A DNA stretch of 64,000 bases. Origin: CAITWD01 sp963842065. Lineage in GTDB: Bacteria; Actinomycetota; Thermoleophilia; Miltoncostaeales; Miltoncostaeaceae. Under the pieces are notes generated by a model. That model was not told where the DNA came from. It saw only the letters and a list, made by a program, of their open reading frames with translations, and searched no databases. The DNA is taken from contig CAWJEW010000007.1 of assembly GCA_963842065.1 (NCBI GenBank), positions 62,001 to 126,000 of the forward strand. The letters are read 5' to 3'. Made by a program: the position numbers and the translations under genes. Of this stretch, positions 9,761 through 17,414 are shown in pieces (the first letter of the stretch is position 1; each line of letters opens with the position of its first letter).

Positions 9761-10834
9761 TTGTAACCACTCAGCACATTGTTGACAGCCTCGTAATCGG
9801 CACTCGGCCCCCAAGCGCCGAATGGCGGCGCCGGGTGTTGTAGTAGGTGAGCCATTCTGGCAGCAGATCGGCGCGCTGGGCGTTGCTCGTAAACACCTGC
9901 GAATAGGCCCATTCCCGCAAAAGCGTGCGGTTGAGTCGTTCCACCTTGCCATTTTGCCAGGGGCAATGCGGGCGGATGAGCACATGGCGCGCGCCCAGGC
10001 GCTCAAGAGCGGCCTGGAAATCGTGCGAGCGCCGATACGCGAACGCATTGTCGGTCATTACCCGCTCGATGCGGGTGATGCCGCAGGTGGCGAAGAACAC
10101 CGCCGCGCGCTCCAGAAAGCCGGCACACGTCGCACCGGTCTCATCCGCGTGGATCTCGGCAGAGGCCACACGCGAGTGATCGTCGACGGCCGCGTGGACG
10201 TAGTCGAAGCCCGCTAACCGATGCCTGCGGGCTTCGGTGGTGCGCCCATGTGCGCGCCAGCCGCCCCCGGTGGGGATGCGTCCGAGCGTTTTGACGTCGA
10301 TGTGGATCAGCTCGCCCGGGCTCTCGCGCTCGTAGCGCACGTGTGTGGCCGGGCCGCGACGGACAGGTTGGCCGGTCAGCGCATCGAGCACGCCAAGGCC
10401 GGGCATGTGGTGACGGCGCAGGACCCGCCCCACCGTCGAGGCCGGGATCCCGAGCTCGGCACCGATCCAATCGGCGCCACGGCGCGCGGTACGCCGCAGG
10501 GCAAGGATCGTCTCCTCGCGCCCGGCAGCGAGCCGGTGCGGGGTGCGCGTGGGGCGGCTGGAGCGGTCACCAAGGCCGCCCGGGCCTTCGGTCCGATACC
10601 GGGCCAGCCACTTGTAGATGGTCGCGCGCGAGCAGCCCAATTGGGCTGCCACGTCGGCCACGCGATATCCGGCGAGGATGCGCTCGACCACGAGCAAGCG
10701 TCCGCGTGGGGTCAGGCGCGCATTAGGGTGGGCCATGAGGACCTCCGGGATGTGGATGGCTTGAGATACCTCCACAACACCCGCGGGGTCCTCACCCGGT
10801 CAAGGGCTGTTACCAACCCTGTGAGTGGTTACAT
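9761..10834 (-). mobile_element. IS481-family insertion sequence, copy 1 (1074 bp)
   Basis: Terminal inverted repeats are TGTAACCACTCA near 9762 and its complement TGAGTGGTTACA at 10822-10833, with further matching inward (ACAGCC on both sides). The element is flanked by CTAG on both sides (9757-9760 and 10835-10838), a 4-bp target duplication. Length equals copy 2. It contains one transposase gene on the minus strand. The 5' 140 bases of the transposase end are nearly identical to copies 2 and 3, while the body is clearly diverged. Confidence 0.9.
9771..10736 (-). CDS. IS481-family transposase (321 aa)
   Basis: An N-terminal helix-turn-helix (VADVAAQLGCSRATIYKW) is followed by an rve-type DDE integrase core: the first Asp in LIHIDVKTLGRI, the second in RVMTDNAFAYR, and Glu in NGKVERLNRTLL. 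The start chosen is the ATG at 10736, with GGAGG six bases before it, giving MAHPNARLTPRGR. A start 39 bases upstream is possible but lies in the terminal region. The frame is intact, so the copy may be functional. It ends ten bases inside the left inverted repeat. Confidence 0.92.
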   Translation of the reverse strand: MAHPNARLTPRGRLLVVERILAGYRVADVAAQLGCSRATIYKWLARYRTEGPGGLGDRSSRPTRTPHRLAAGREETILALRRTARRGADWIGAELGIPASTVGRVLRRHHMPGLGVLDALTGQPVRRGPATHVRYERESPGELIHIDVKTLGRIPTGGGWRAHGRTTEARRHRLAGFDYVHAAVDDHSRVASAEIHADETGATCAGFLERAAVFFATCGITRIERVMTDNAFAYRRSHDFQAALERLGARHVLIRPHCPWQNGKVERLNRTLLREWAYSQVFTSNAQRADLLPEWLTYYNTRRRHSALGGRVPITRLSTMC

Positions 10835-10838
10835 CTAG

Positions 10839-11484
10839 GGCTTGGGTTGGATCGGGTTCGACCGATCCGTCGTCACGATTTCCCAACCACGCCACACGTC
10901 GTGAACCGAGCGCCCGCCTGAGCCTGAAACCGACTACCTCACGGAGTGGGAAGCGGCTGAAATCGCCCATCTGAGCCCGCGAACCGTCCGAGAGTGGCCC
11001 AGCACGGGCCGACTGACGCGATCTGGCGTCGCGTCGCGGCCGCTGGCCCCGCGCGACGACTTGAGGGCGTGGATCGCCGCCGCGAGACGCCAAGCGAGAC
11101 CCACGACGAGCAACAAGGCGCGAACCCGGCCCATCGACTGCACTTCCCCCGCCCTGATGCGCGCGATGTATCGGTAGACCGCGAACAGGAACAGCAGCAT
11201 GACCCCGAGAGTATCGACCACATCGCCAACTACAGCGATGCCGGGTCCTACCTTCAGGTTGAACGATGCCGTGCGGTCCCCGGGGCGCTGCCGGGCTCGA
11301 TCCCGCTGCGCGACGCCATCCGCAGCGAGCGCCGCAAGCGGAGGTCTAATCACCAAGGCCCCGCCTACGAGGGCCTTGGATCGCCTCGCAGCGCGTCGGT
11401 CTTGGCCGACGCAGATACCCCGGAGCATTGGGGCGTCCTAATAGCCCGTAGACGGGGCCGCGACCGGGTGAGAGACTGCGCCAC
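10839..11484. other. Gap without a firm gene
   Basis: A minus frame around 10940-11430 includes two hydrophobic stretches (VMLLFLFAVYRYIARIRAG and RALLLVVGLAWRLAAAIHAL) and could be a small membrane protein. It lacks a clear ribosome binding site and its ends are low-complexity, so it is not called. Confidence 0.3.
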
Positions 11485-11583
11485 ATGAGCTGGCGTCAGA
11501 AGATCATCACTGTTTTGGGCGTAGCGGTTGTCGTCGGGCTGGTCGTGGGCCTGACGTGGCGCACGTTGCGGCCGACGCAATAA
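11485..11583 (+). CDS. Single-pass small membrane protein (32 aa)
   Basis: A very short frame from ATG at 11485 to TAA encodes a basic N-terminus (MSWRQK), one hydrophobic helix (VLGVAVVVGLVVGL) and a basic tail (TWRTLRPTQ). GGGTGAGAG lies upstream at a plausible distance. Composition and charge pattern fit a one-pass inner-membrane peptide. No function can be assigned and there is no operon partner. Confidence 0.45.
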   Translation: MSWRQKIITVLGVAVVVGLVVGLTWRTLRPTQ

Positions 11584-11684
11584 TCACGCAACGATCCGAC
11601 GTTGCGTCAGTGACGATGAGTGAGGATGTCTCCGCTAATCAGTGGGTCTCCCCTCACCCATCGTCACGCAAACCCCCTGCTTGA

Positions 11685-11731
11685 TCGGCCTCCGGAGCCC
11701 AAGGTCGCAGGTTCGAGTCCTGCCTGCTTCT
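11685..11731 (+). pseudogene. 3' half of a tRNA-Arg (CCG), integration scar
   Basis: The anticodon arm is TCGGC-CTCCGGA-GCCCA at 11685-11701 with anticodon CCG at 11692-11694 (one stem mismatch). It is followed by a five-base variable loop, a perfect T-arm (GCAGG-TTCGAGT-CCTGC, 11707-11723) and a seven-base acceptor strand CTGCTTC. No matching GAAGCAG strand or D-arm lies upstream. Half-tRNAs broken at the anticodon arm are typical products of tyrosine-integrase insertion, so this is probably an old attachment site. Confidence 0.55.
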
Positions 11732-11779
11732 TCCCACCCCTAAACTGTCCGCGACAAGATCAGACCGAGCCTCAACACG

Positions 11780-11852
11780 CCGGTCGCCGTCGTCGAACTC
11801 GCGGCGTCCGCTGAGGGCTCGAAGGCACGCGTGCACACCGCCGCCTGCTCGG
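11780..11852. repeat. Dispersed repeat, copy 1
   Basis: The stretch around GAGGGCTCGAA and CACCGCCGCCTGCTCGG is repeated at 12594-12665 with several mismatches. On the minus strand both copies would encode EQAAV-(C/F)-TRAFEPS, so they may be remnants of one duplicated coding end, or an intergenic repeat. The pair brackets the hypothetical gene at 11983. Confidence 0.5.
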
Positions 11853-11982
11853 AAGCGGGACGCGCGTGCAGGTAGCGCCCGGTGGTGCCGACCGCGTGGT
11901 CAAGGGCGGCGGGCAATCGATCAGATTGCCTTGACGATCGGACGAGCGAGCACGACCATCGATTCGAGCGACTTGGTGGTGA

Positions 11983-12522
11983 GTGATGCGTCGGCTCTTG
12001 GAAATCGTGTGGCAGGGTGGGACGGGCCGTAGCTTGCGCGTACGACTCGGCGTCTCGTCGGGCCAGATTGGTGCTCGGCTCCCGGAGCATGGAACCAGGG
12101 GAACGCTGGTCACCGCTACGGACGCGTCGCTCATCTTCCACGAACCTGACCGGCTGGTCTTCACCAACGCGGGAATGAAGAGAGTCGTCACCGCTTCGGA
12201 CACCTCGACGGTGATCGCCGCCCAGGATGTCGCTGCGTTCAACGTTCACTTCGGCCGGATGCAGCCGAGGCCCACGGATCGTTTTCGTGCGCGCGCGTGC
12301 ATATTCGAGGTGACCCTTTGTGGGGATGACGAGAGGGCCGCGTTCGCGTGCCTGTGGCCCGACTACGAGAGCCCGTCCGACCATGTCAGGTACTTCGTGC
12401 GCCAGCTACAGAAGCAGCGCGCCAAGGAAGGGCTACCCGAGATCGAGGTGACGAAGACAATCGACACGGACTACTTGCGGAGGGCTCCATTGTCTGCAGT
12501 GAGCCGCCGCGGGCCTTTCTGA
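11983..12522 (+). CDS. Hypothetical protein (179 aa)
   Basis: The frame has balanced composition, with strand-like segments (GTLVTATDASLIFHEPDRLV, RACIFEVTLCGDDERAAFAC) and a charged helix (HVRYFVRQLQKQRAKEGLPE), unlike the arginine-rich opposite strand. The start is unclear: two adjacent ATGs near 11980 have no good binding site. It lies between two copies of a dispersed repeat and two tRNA scars, so it is probably cargo of a mobile element. I do not recognise the family. Confidence 0.45.
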   Translation: MMRRLLEIVWQGGTGRSLRVRLGVSSGQIGARLPEHGTRGTLVTATDASLIFHEPDRLVFTNAGMKRVVTASDTSTVIAAQDVAAFNVHFGRMQPRPTDRFRARACIFEVTLCGDDERAAFACLWPDYESPSDHVRYFVRQLQKQRAKEGLPEIEVTKTIDTDYLRRAPLSAVSRRGPF

Positions 12523-12593
12523 GCGACGTCAAGATCGCATGCCGCGCATAACCCTAGACCCGGCACGAAGACATTAGACCGACTCCAGCGCCC

Positions 12594-12665
12594 CGGTGCG
12601 TGTCGCTGAGCCAGGTCCCGCTAACGAGGGCTCGAACGCTCGCGTGAACACCGCCGCCTGCTCGG
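12594..12665. repeat. Dispersed repeat, copy 2
   Basis: This is the partner of the repeat at 11780-11852, sharing GAGGGCTCGAA and CACCGCCGCCTGCTCGG. Between here and 12865 no gene is evident; a tandem GGAACAGTCG pair occurs near 12727-12746. Confidence 0.5.
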
Positions 12666-12865
12666 GCTTTGGGCGGCGTCCGCGAGCAGCCGTAGACCCG
12701 AGTCGTAGTTCGTACTCCCGCGCGCGGAACAGTCGCGGAACAGTCGATGTGTTCCGCACAGCGGTTTTCAGCGGTCTCCAGCGGATCGTTGGGGACTCGA
12801 TCGAGTACCCCCCGGACAGCCGAAAACCCGCCACCTGGACGGGTTTCCGCTGCTCACGCTGAACA

Positions 12866-12922
12866 TAGGGACGGGGGGAGTCGAACCCCCACGAGCGTTA
12901 GCTCAACGGTGTTTGAGACCGT
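12866..12922 (-). pseudogene. 3' half of a tRNA-Leu (CAA), probable attachment-site scar
   Basis: On the minus strand: anticodon arm ACGGT-CTCAAAC-ACCGT with anticodon CAA, a long variable arm (GAGC-TAAC-GCTC) diagnostic of class II tRNAs, a T-arm GGGGG-TTCGACT-CCCCC, and the acceptor strand CGTCCCT. The upstream sequence only partly resembles the 5' half (AGAGTCG pairs with the acceptor at 5 of 7 positions; no D-stem forms). The gene is therefore split or degenerate, most likely by integration at the anticodon arm. Confidence 0.6.
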
Positions 12923-13014
12923 CGCGCGGGTCGTGAGATCCCGCTCGGCGGCACGACTCTCAGGATCGGCGCCCGGGCGTGGCACACAATCTGGCACAGT
13001 CGCCCCCGAAATCG

Positions 13015-14409
13015 GGCTCTTCGGGGGTTTAGGTGGGTAACTTCACCGGAATCCGCCCGCACACGAGGGTGATCATTGCCATGAGCGATTGCAGCCTGCG
13101 GTAGCCGCGGGCCCGGTGGCTGAGCAGGCGCACGGTGGAGTTCATCCCCTCAAGGCGCGCGTTCGACAGGCGCTCGGTGATCGCGTTGACGACCAGATCG
13201 CGGTGGGCGTCGATGGTGAGTGCGCAGGTGATGAACGGGTCAAGATCGCTGCCCAAGGCCGCAAGGATCCATTCATCGAGAAGCTCATGCGCATCGGCGG
13301 CGCAGTCGGCCTCGTAGACGCCGCTTGAGCTGCTCGACCAGGAGCCAGCCCTGGTAGATGGCGTGGTTGTCACGCTCCAAGGCATCGAGGATCGTCCGAT
13401 CGCCGGGGCGCAGGTGCGATGCCCGGCGGCGTACGGCGAACCGCGTCCCCTTGATCCAGGCCGCACGTGCGGGATCCTCCTCGCGAAGCCGCTGCCAGGC
13501 ATCTCGGCGCACCCGCTCAAGGGCGTCTGCGGCCAGCTTGATCACATGGAAGGGGTCCGCACAGATGCGTGCGCCCGGGGCGTGGGTGCGCGTGGCGGTG
13601 ATCCAGCCGCTGTTTGAGGTCGAGCGACACTGCCTCCAGATGCCGGCGCCGCTCGGGCCCGAGCGCGGTGTAGAAGGCCTCGAGGGTCATCTGGCTGCGG
13701 CCCGGGGCCGCCCAGACGAGCTCGCCCGAGTCATGGTCGCTCACGCAGGTCAGGTCGCGGTGCCCTTTGCGGTAAGCGAGCTCGTCAATCCCGATTCGGG
13801 TAAGGCCATCCAAGCCGTCGCCGTCACGCTGGGCGACGTGCTCGGCGACGACCCGCTCGATCATCCGGCCGACCGTGTGCCAGTCGACGCGCATGAGTGC
13901 TGCCACTGTGGACTTGGGCGCGGCCTTGACGAGCCACACGCAGGTGTCCTCGAAGGCCCGGGTGAAGCGGGATCCGGCTCTGGCCCACGGGACGGATTCG
14001 TTGCGCACCCCACACGTCGGACACTCCAGGCGCCGCAGCTGGCAGCGGATGGCGCACCGGACTCGGCCCAGATCCAGATGCCGCCACGTCACCAGCCGGC
14101 TGTCGTAGGCGGTGCGCACCCGCATCGCGCAGCCGGAGCAGCGCATCACCCGGCGCTCTTGGAGGGCCACCTCGACCACGACCTGCTCAGCGCCGTCCTC
14201 CCCGACGAGCTCAACCCCAACGACCCGCCCGCGGCCAAGCCGCAGAACACGCTTCAATAGCGTGGTCACGCGCATCCGATGCTCCCGTCTTCGGTTCTGT
14301 GAGAAGACGTGAAGTTACGGTGAGCACCGGATTGCGCGTGGCACCGATTCTCAAGCCGATCTCGGCCTGTTCAGCGCGCGCGCTCACCCACTTCGATGCC
14401 CGAAGAGCC
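13015..14409 (-). mobile_element. ISL3-family insertion sequence, decayed copy A
   Basis: Ends read GGCTCTTCGG...GTGGGT (from 13015) and ACCCAC...CCGAAGAGCC (to 14409). The flanks carry a perfect 8-bp duplication CGAAATCG at 13007-13014 and 14410-14417, the length expected for ISL3. The element is 1395 bp. Its transposase reading frame is broken at least twice, so it is immobile unless helped in trans by a related enzyme such as copy B. Confidence 0.88.
13029..14275 (-). pseudogene. ISL3-family transposase, frameshifted
   Basis: The segments line up with the intact copy at 15619-16863. Frame 1 (14275 to about 13600) carries the zinc-finger domain (MRCSGCAMRV, CPTCGVRNESVPWAR) and the first DDE aspartate (RIGIDELAYRKGHRDL). 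Frame 2 (13545-13330) has ALERVRRDAWQRLREEDPAR. Frame 3 (about 13320-13029) has the end NARLEGMNSTVRLLSHRARG. Two indels, near 13600 and 13320, separate them. The lost continuity between the catalytic residues makes this a pseudogene. Confidence 0.88.
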
Positions 14410-14518
14410 CGAAATCGCGGCGGTCCCGTGATGGCGCACCGTCCTTCCCGAACTCCGAGGCCGGTGCAATACTCGGCCGACTTGGGGTTGTTTTTTCGCA
14501 GGACAGAGCGGGGGCCAG

Positions 14519-14797
14519 TTGCTCACGGTTGGAAGGGGTATCGCGCTCGGGATCCTTGCCGCAGCGATTACCTGTGTCCTGCTCTTCGCGTTCTTCCCGC
14601 GTCTTCAGATCGCCTTCGTTGCCTTCGTCTTGATCGCCGTCGCGTTCGCCGGGTTGATGAAGTTCTCGGAGGCAAAGCCAGCGCGGCAGGCACTCTTCGG
14701 CTACGCGCTGATCGCGTATGTGGTGGCCACGCCGCTCATCACTGTTGTGGGGATCCTCTGGGCTCTCAGAAACACGCAGTCAGACAGCCTTCCGTGA
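14519..14797 (+). CDS. Small membrane protein (92 aa)
   Basis: A TTG start at 14519 follows GCGGGGG. Three hydrophobic helices are visible at about residues 5-28, 30-48 and 60-82, with a short loop MKFSEAKPARQ between the second and third. No motif identifies a function. It lies just outside the ISL3 target duplication and before the integrase remnant, so it is probably accessory. An alternative start is not available without losing the first helix. Confidence 0.5.
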   Translation: MLTVGRGIALGILAAAITCVLLFAFFPRLQIAFVAFVLIAVAFAGLMKFSEAKPARQALFGYALIAYVVATPLITVVGILWALRNTQSDSLP

Positions 14798-14804
14798 ATG
14801 ATCG

Positions 14805-15195
14805 CTAGCCCACCGAGATGACCTGCGCCCCGGTGCCGGCCCGCTCCAGGCAGGCGTCGATCAGCACCAGCGCGTCGTCCTCGCCGCCCGGCATCAGGTG
14901 CCCGTAGAGATCGAACGTACTCGAGATGTTGGCGTGCCCCATGAACGTCGTGATCGCCTTCGAATTGACGCCCGCGGCGATCCAGACCGACGCGCAAGTG
15001 TGCCGGCACTCGTGCAGGCCGATCGGCTCGAGGTCGGCCGCTTTCCAGTACCGACGCGCCCGCTGCCGCGCCACGCTGTTGTCGAACGGCCGTCCATCGG
15101 GGCGCCCGAACACCAATCCGGCGCCGGCGCCGTCCATCCGATGCTCTACCAGCACGTCACGCAGCACGGCGGGCATCGGGACGCGGCGCCTGCCG
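14805..15195 (-). pseudogene. C-terminal fragment of a tyrosine integrase
   Basis: The fragment carries the end of the phage integrase catalytic domain: GRRRVPMPAVLRDVL, then the box II residues (HECRHTCASVWI with H-x-x-R-H), MGHANIS with the second histidine, and the nucleophile tyrosine in FDLYGHLM. The N-terminal arm-binding and core-binding domains and the box I arginine are missing. Upstream of 15195 the sequence is unrelated. It probably belonged to an earlier element that used one of the nearby tRNA genes. Confidence 0.7.
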
Positions 15196-15290
15196 CACGT
15201 GATGCACGTACTCGACACTAAAGTGCCCAATTGCACGGATGTCGTCATATGAATACGGTTTTTCGCAACAAGTAATTTTTCTCGCCGCGT

Positions 15291-15342
15291 GGAACCGGGG
15301 TCAACAGTCGGAATCTTCCCCGGAAGATATGAACCCGCCCCG
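15291..15342. repeat. Degenerate repeat flanking ISL3 copy B, left
   Basis: The segment GGGGTCAACAGTCGG...GATATGAACCC resembles GGGGTCAATAGTGGG...GATATGACCCT at 16953-16996 on the other side of the ISL3 element, and more weakly a piece near 17197-17225. The function is unknown; it may be a duplicated regulatory or coding remnant. Confidence 0.4.
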
Positions 15343-15492
15343 CTCCCAGCTGGCGCGTCGACACGACCATGGCCGCCGGCTCACCATGCCGCAAACCGGT
15401 GACGGCGCCTCCTCGGATGGTCAACGAGACGGCTCCCGGCCTCGCTTCCGCCCCGCTCAGACATTTTTCGCCCACCCGCACAGTCTAAAAGT

Positions 15493-16877
15493 GGCGCTTC
15501 GGGCATTCACGTGGGTCGATGAGCCTTAGCTGACGGCCGAGAGCCCAGGCGCCACGCGCGATCTCGGGCTCCCAGTAGGCTCGCTTCTTGCTGAAGGAAT
15601 TCGAGCAAGGAGCACAAGATGCGCGTGGCGGACATATTCAAGCGCCTGGTGGGGATCGATGCGGTGCGCATCAGCCAGGTCGATGTCGCCGATGAGCCCA
15701 GCGGGCGGGTCATCACCGTCACGGTGGAGCGCCGGCGCAACCGCACGATGCACTGCGGCCGGTGCGGCCAGCGGGTCCGAGGCGTCTACGATCGCCAGAT
15801 CCGATCCTGGCGGCACCTGGATGCGTTCCGCGTGCGGTGCATCCTCAGGGCCGAGGTGCGCCGGGTCGTCTGCCGCGACTGCGGCATCTGCGCCGAGGCG
15901 GTGCCCTGGGCGCGGCCGGGATCGCGCGTCAGCCGGGCATTCGAGGACACCTGTGTGTGGCTCGTGCGCTCCGCTCCCAAGAGTGTCGTCGCCGACTTGA
16001 TGCGCATCGACTGGGCGACGGTCGGACGCATGATCGAGCGGGTCGTGGCCGAGCACAGCGCACGACGAATCGGCGATGGCCTTGACGGCTTGACGCGCAT
16101 CGGCATCGACGAGGTCGCCTACCGCAAAGGACACCGCTACCTGCTGTGCGTGACCGACCACGACTCGGGCCGGCTGGTGTGGGCGGCCCCGGGTCGAAGC
16201 CGCACGACGCTCATCGAGTTCTTCACCGCCCTCGGCCCCGAGCGCTGCCGAGCGATCGAGGCGATCTCGGTCGACCTGCACGACGGGTGGATGGCCGCAA
16301 TCCGCATCCACTGCCCGCATGCGGCGATCTGCGCCGATCCCTTCCACGTGATCAAGCTCGCCGGTGCCGCCCTCGATGAGGTCCGCCGGGGAATGTGGCA
16401 GGACATCCGCCAACGCGACCCCGAACGGGCCTCGTGGATCAAGGGCACCCGCTTTGCCATCCGCCGACGCGCTGGGAACCTGCGCGGCTCGGATCGCACG
16501 ATCCTCGAGGAGCTCAAGATCACCAACCAGGAGCTCTACGCCGGCTGGCTGCTGCTGGAGCAGCTTCGCGGCGTGTACCTCGCCCACGACCACACCGAAG
16601 CGCTCGAGCTGCTCGACGACTGGATCCTGGCCGCACTGGAGTCCGGCATGGAGCCCTTCCAGCGCACGGCGCTCACCCTCGACCGCTACCGCACCGAGGT
16701 CGCGAACTCCATCACCCTCGGGCTGACCAACGCACGCCTTGAAGGCATGAACTCGACCGTACGGCTCATCAGCCACCGAGCACGAGGGTTCCGGAGACTC
16801 GAGTCCCTGCTGTCGATGCTGACCCTCGTATGCGGGCGAATCCCGGTCGAGTTACCCACGTGAATGCCCGAAGAACC
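15493..16877 (+). mobile_element. ISL3-family insertion sequence, intact copy B
   Basis: Inverted ends GGCGCTTCGGGCATTCACGT at 15493 and the complement of GGTTCTTCGGGCATTCACGT ending at 16877 share all but two of 20 bases. Flanking octamers CTAAAAGT (15485-15492) and CAAGAAGT (16878-16885) match at six of eight positions, so the target duplication is either diverged or absent. It contains a complete transposase gene and is about 1385 bp long. Confidence 0.85.
15619..16863 (+). CDS. ISL3-family transposase (414 aa)
   Basis: A full-length ISL3 transposase. The N-terminal zinc finger is at residues 36-100 (MHCGRCGQRV and CRDCGICAEAVPWA), followed by an HTH and the DDE domain with aspartates in GIDEVAYRKGHRYL and ICADPFHVIKLA, and the conserved glutamate in NARLEGMNSTVRLISHRA near the C-terminus. 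The size matches the family (about 400-440 residues). The ATG at 15619 follows AAGGAG, a good binding site. The gene fills the element, its end lying within the right inverted repeat. Unlike copy A the frame is unbroken, so it is probably active and could mobilise the decayed copy. Confidence 0.93.
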   Translation: MRVADIFKRLVGIDAVRISQVDVADEPSGRVITVTVERRRNRTMHCGRCGQRVRGVYDRQIRSWRHLDAFRVRCILRAEVRRVVCRDCGICAEAVPWARPGSRVSRAFEDTCVWLVRSAPKSVVADLMRIDWATVGRMIERVVAEHSARRIGDGLDGLTRIGIDEVAYRKGHRYLLCVTDHDSGRLVWAAPGRSRTTLIEFFTALGPERCRAIEAISVDLHDGWMAAIRIHCPHAAICADPFHVIKLAGAALDEVRRGMWQDIRQRDPERASWIKGTRFAIRRRAGNLRGSDRTILEELKITNQELYAGWLLLEQLRGVYLAHDHTEALELLDDWILAALESGMEPFQRTALTLDRYRTEVANSITLGLTNARLEGMNSTVRLISHRARGFRRLESLLSMLTLVCGRIPVELPT

Positions 16878-16944
16878 CAAGAAGTCCCGAATCCGCATAG
16901 GGATGGGCACCATCCACCGGTGACAGTTTCAAAAAAACTGCGGA

Positions 16945-16997
16945 AACCAGTCGGGGTCAATAGTGGGTCTTTTCCCACGACGATATGACCCTCCCTG
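16945..16997. repeat. Degenerate repeat flanking ISL3 copy B, right
   Basis: The partner of 15291-15342; see the left copy. Between 16997 and 17225 nothing else is recognised apart from a weak third copy around GGTCCTTTTCCCAT at about 17197. Confidence 0.4.
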
Positions 16998-17225
16998 ACC
17001 CCTGGAGCTCGTGGTGCTCGACGTCAGCGTTCTGCTGACGCGGCCCAGACGAACGTGATGTGAGCGCCGGACGTCGCTGCGACGGTGACCGTGAACACTG
17101 CCCCCGGGTCCGGGGATTTCATCGTCGCCGGCAGGGTGATGGTGACCATTCCCGCCACGGGAAATAAGGAGGGCCGGTGACTCCAGGAGTCGCAAGAAAC
17201 GGTCCTTTTCCCATCACACCATGAC

Positions 17226-17405
17226 TGTACGACTCTTGGCGCGCCGTTCTTAAAGAGTCGCATAAAAGTTGTATAAGGCACGCCGATACGACTGTTCGTT
17301 TTGCAGGAGTTTTACAACGACTCGTGAACGACCTCACACAACCATACGACTCTTCGATTCGCCGAAAACGGGCACGACTCTAGAGACACGACTCTTCGAC
17401 TCTTC
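17226..17405. repeat. Iteron array, candidate replication origin
   Basis: A core ACGACTC(TT) recurs at about 17229, 17253 (inverted), 17288 (one mismatch), 17317, 17346, 17374 and 17388, with a partial GACTCTT at 17398. That is at least seven occurrences in 180 bases, the stretch being more AT-rich than its surroundings. It lies immediately downstream of the replication ATPase gene. Repeats of this kind act as initiator binding sites in plasmids and integrative elements, which is the inferred role here. Confidence 0.65.
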
Positions 17406-17414
17406 ACCGCGATG

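Noticed and set aside
13358..14260. 300-codon plus-strand frame opposite ISL3 copy A
   Set aside because: It is the complement of the transposase; composition and lack of motifs show an antisense shadow.
15526..16776. 416-codon minus-strand frame opposite ISL3 copy B
   Set aside because: Antisense of the intact transposase.
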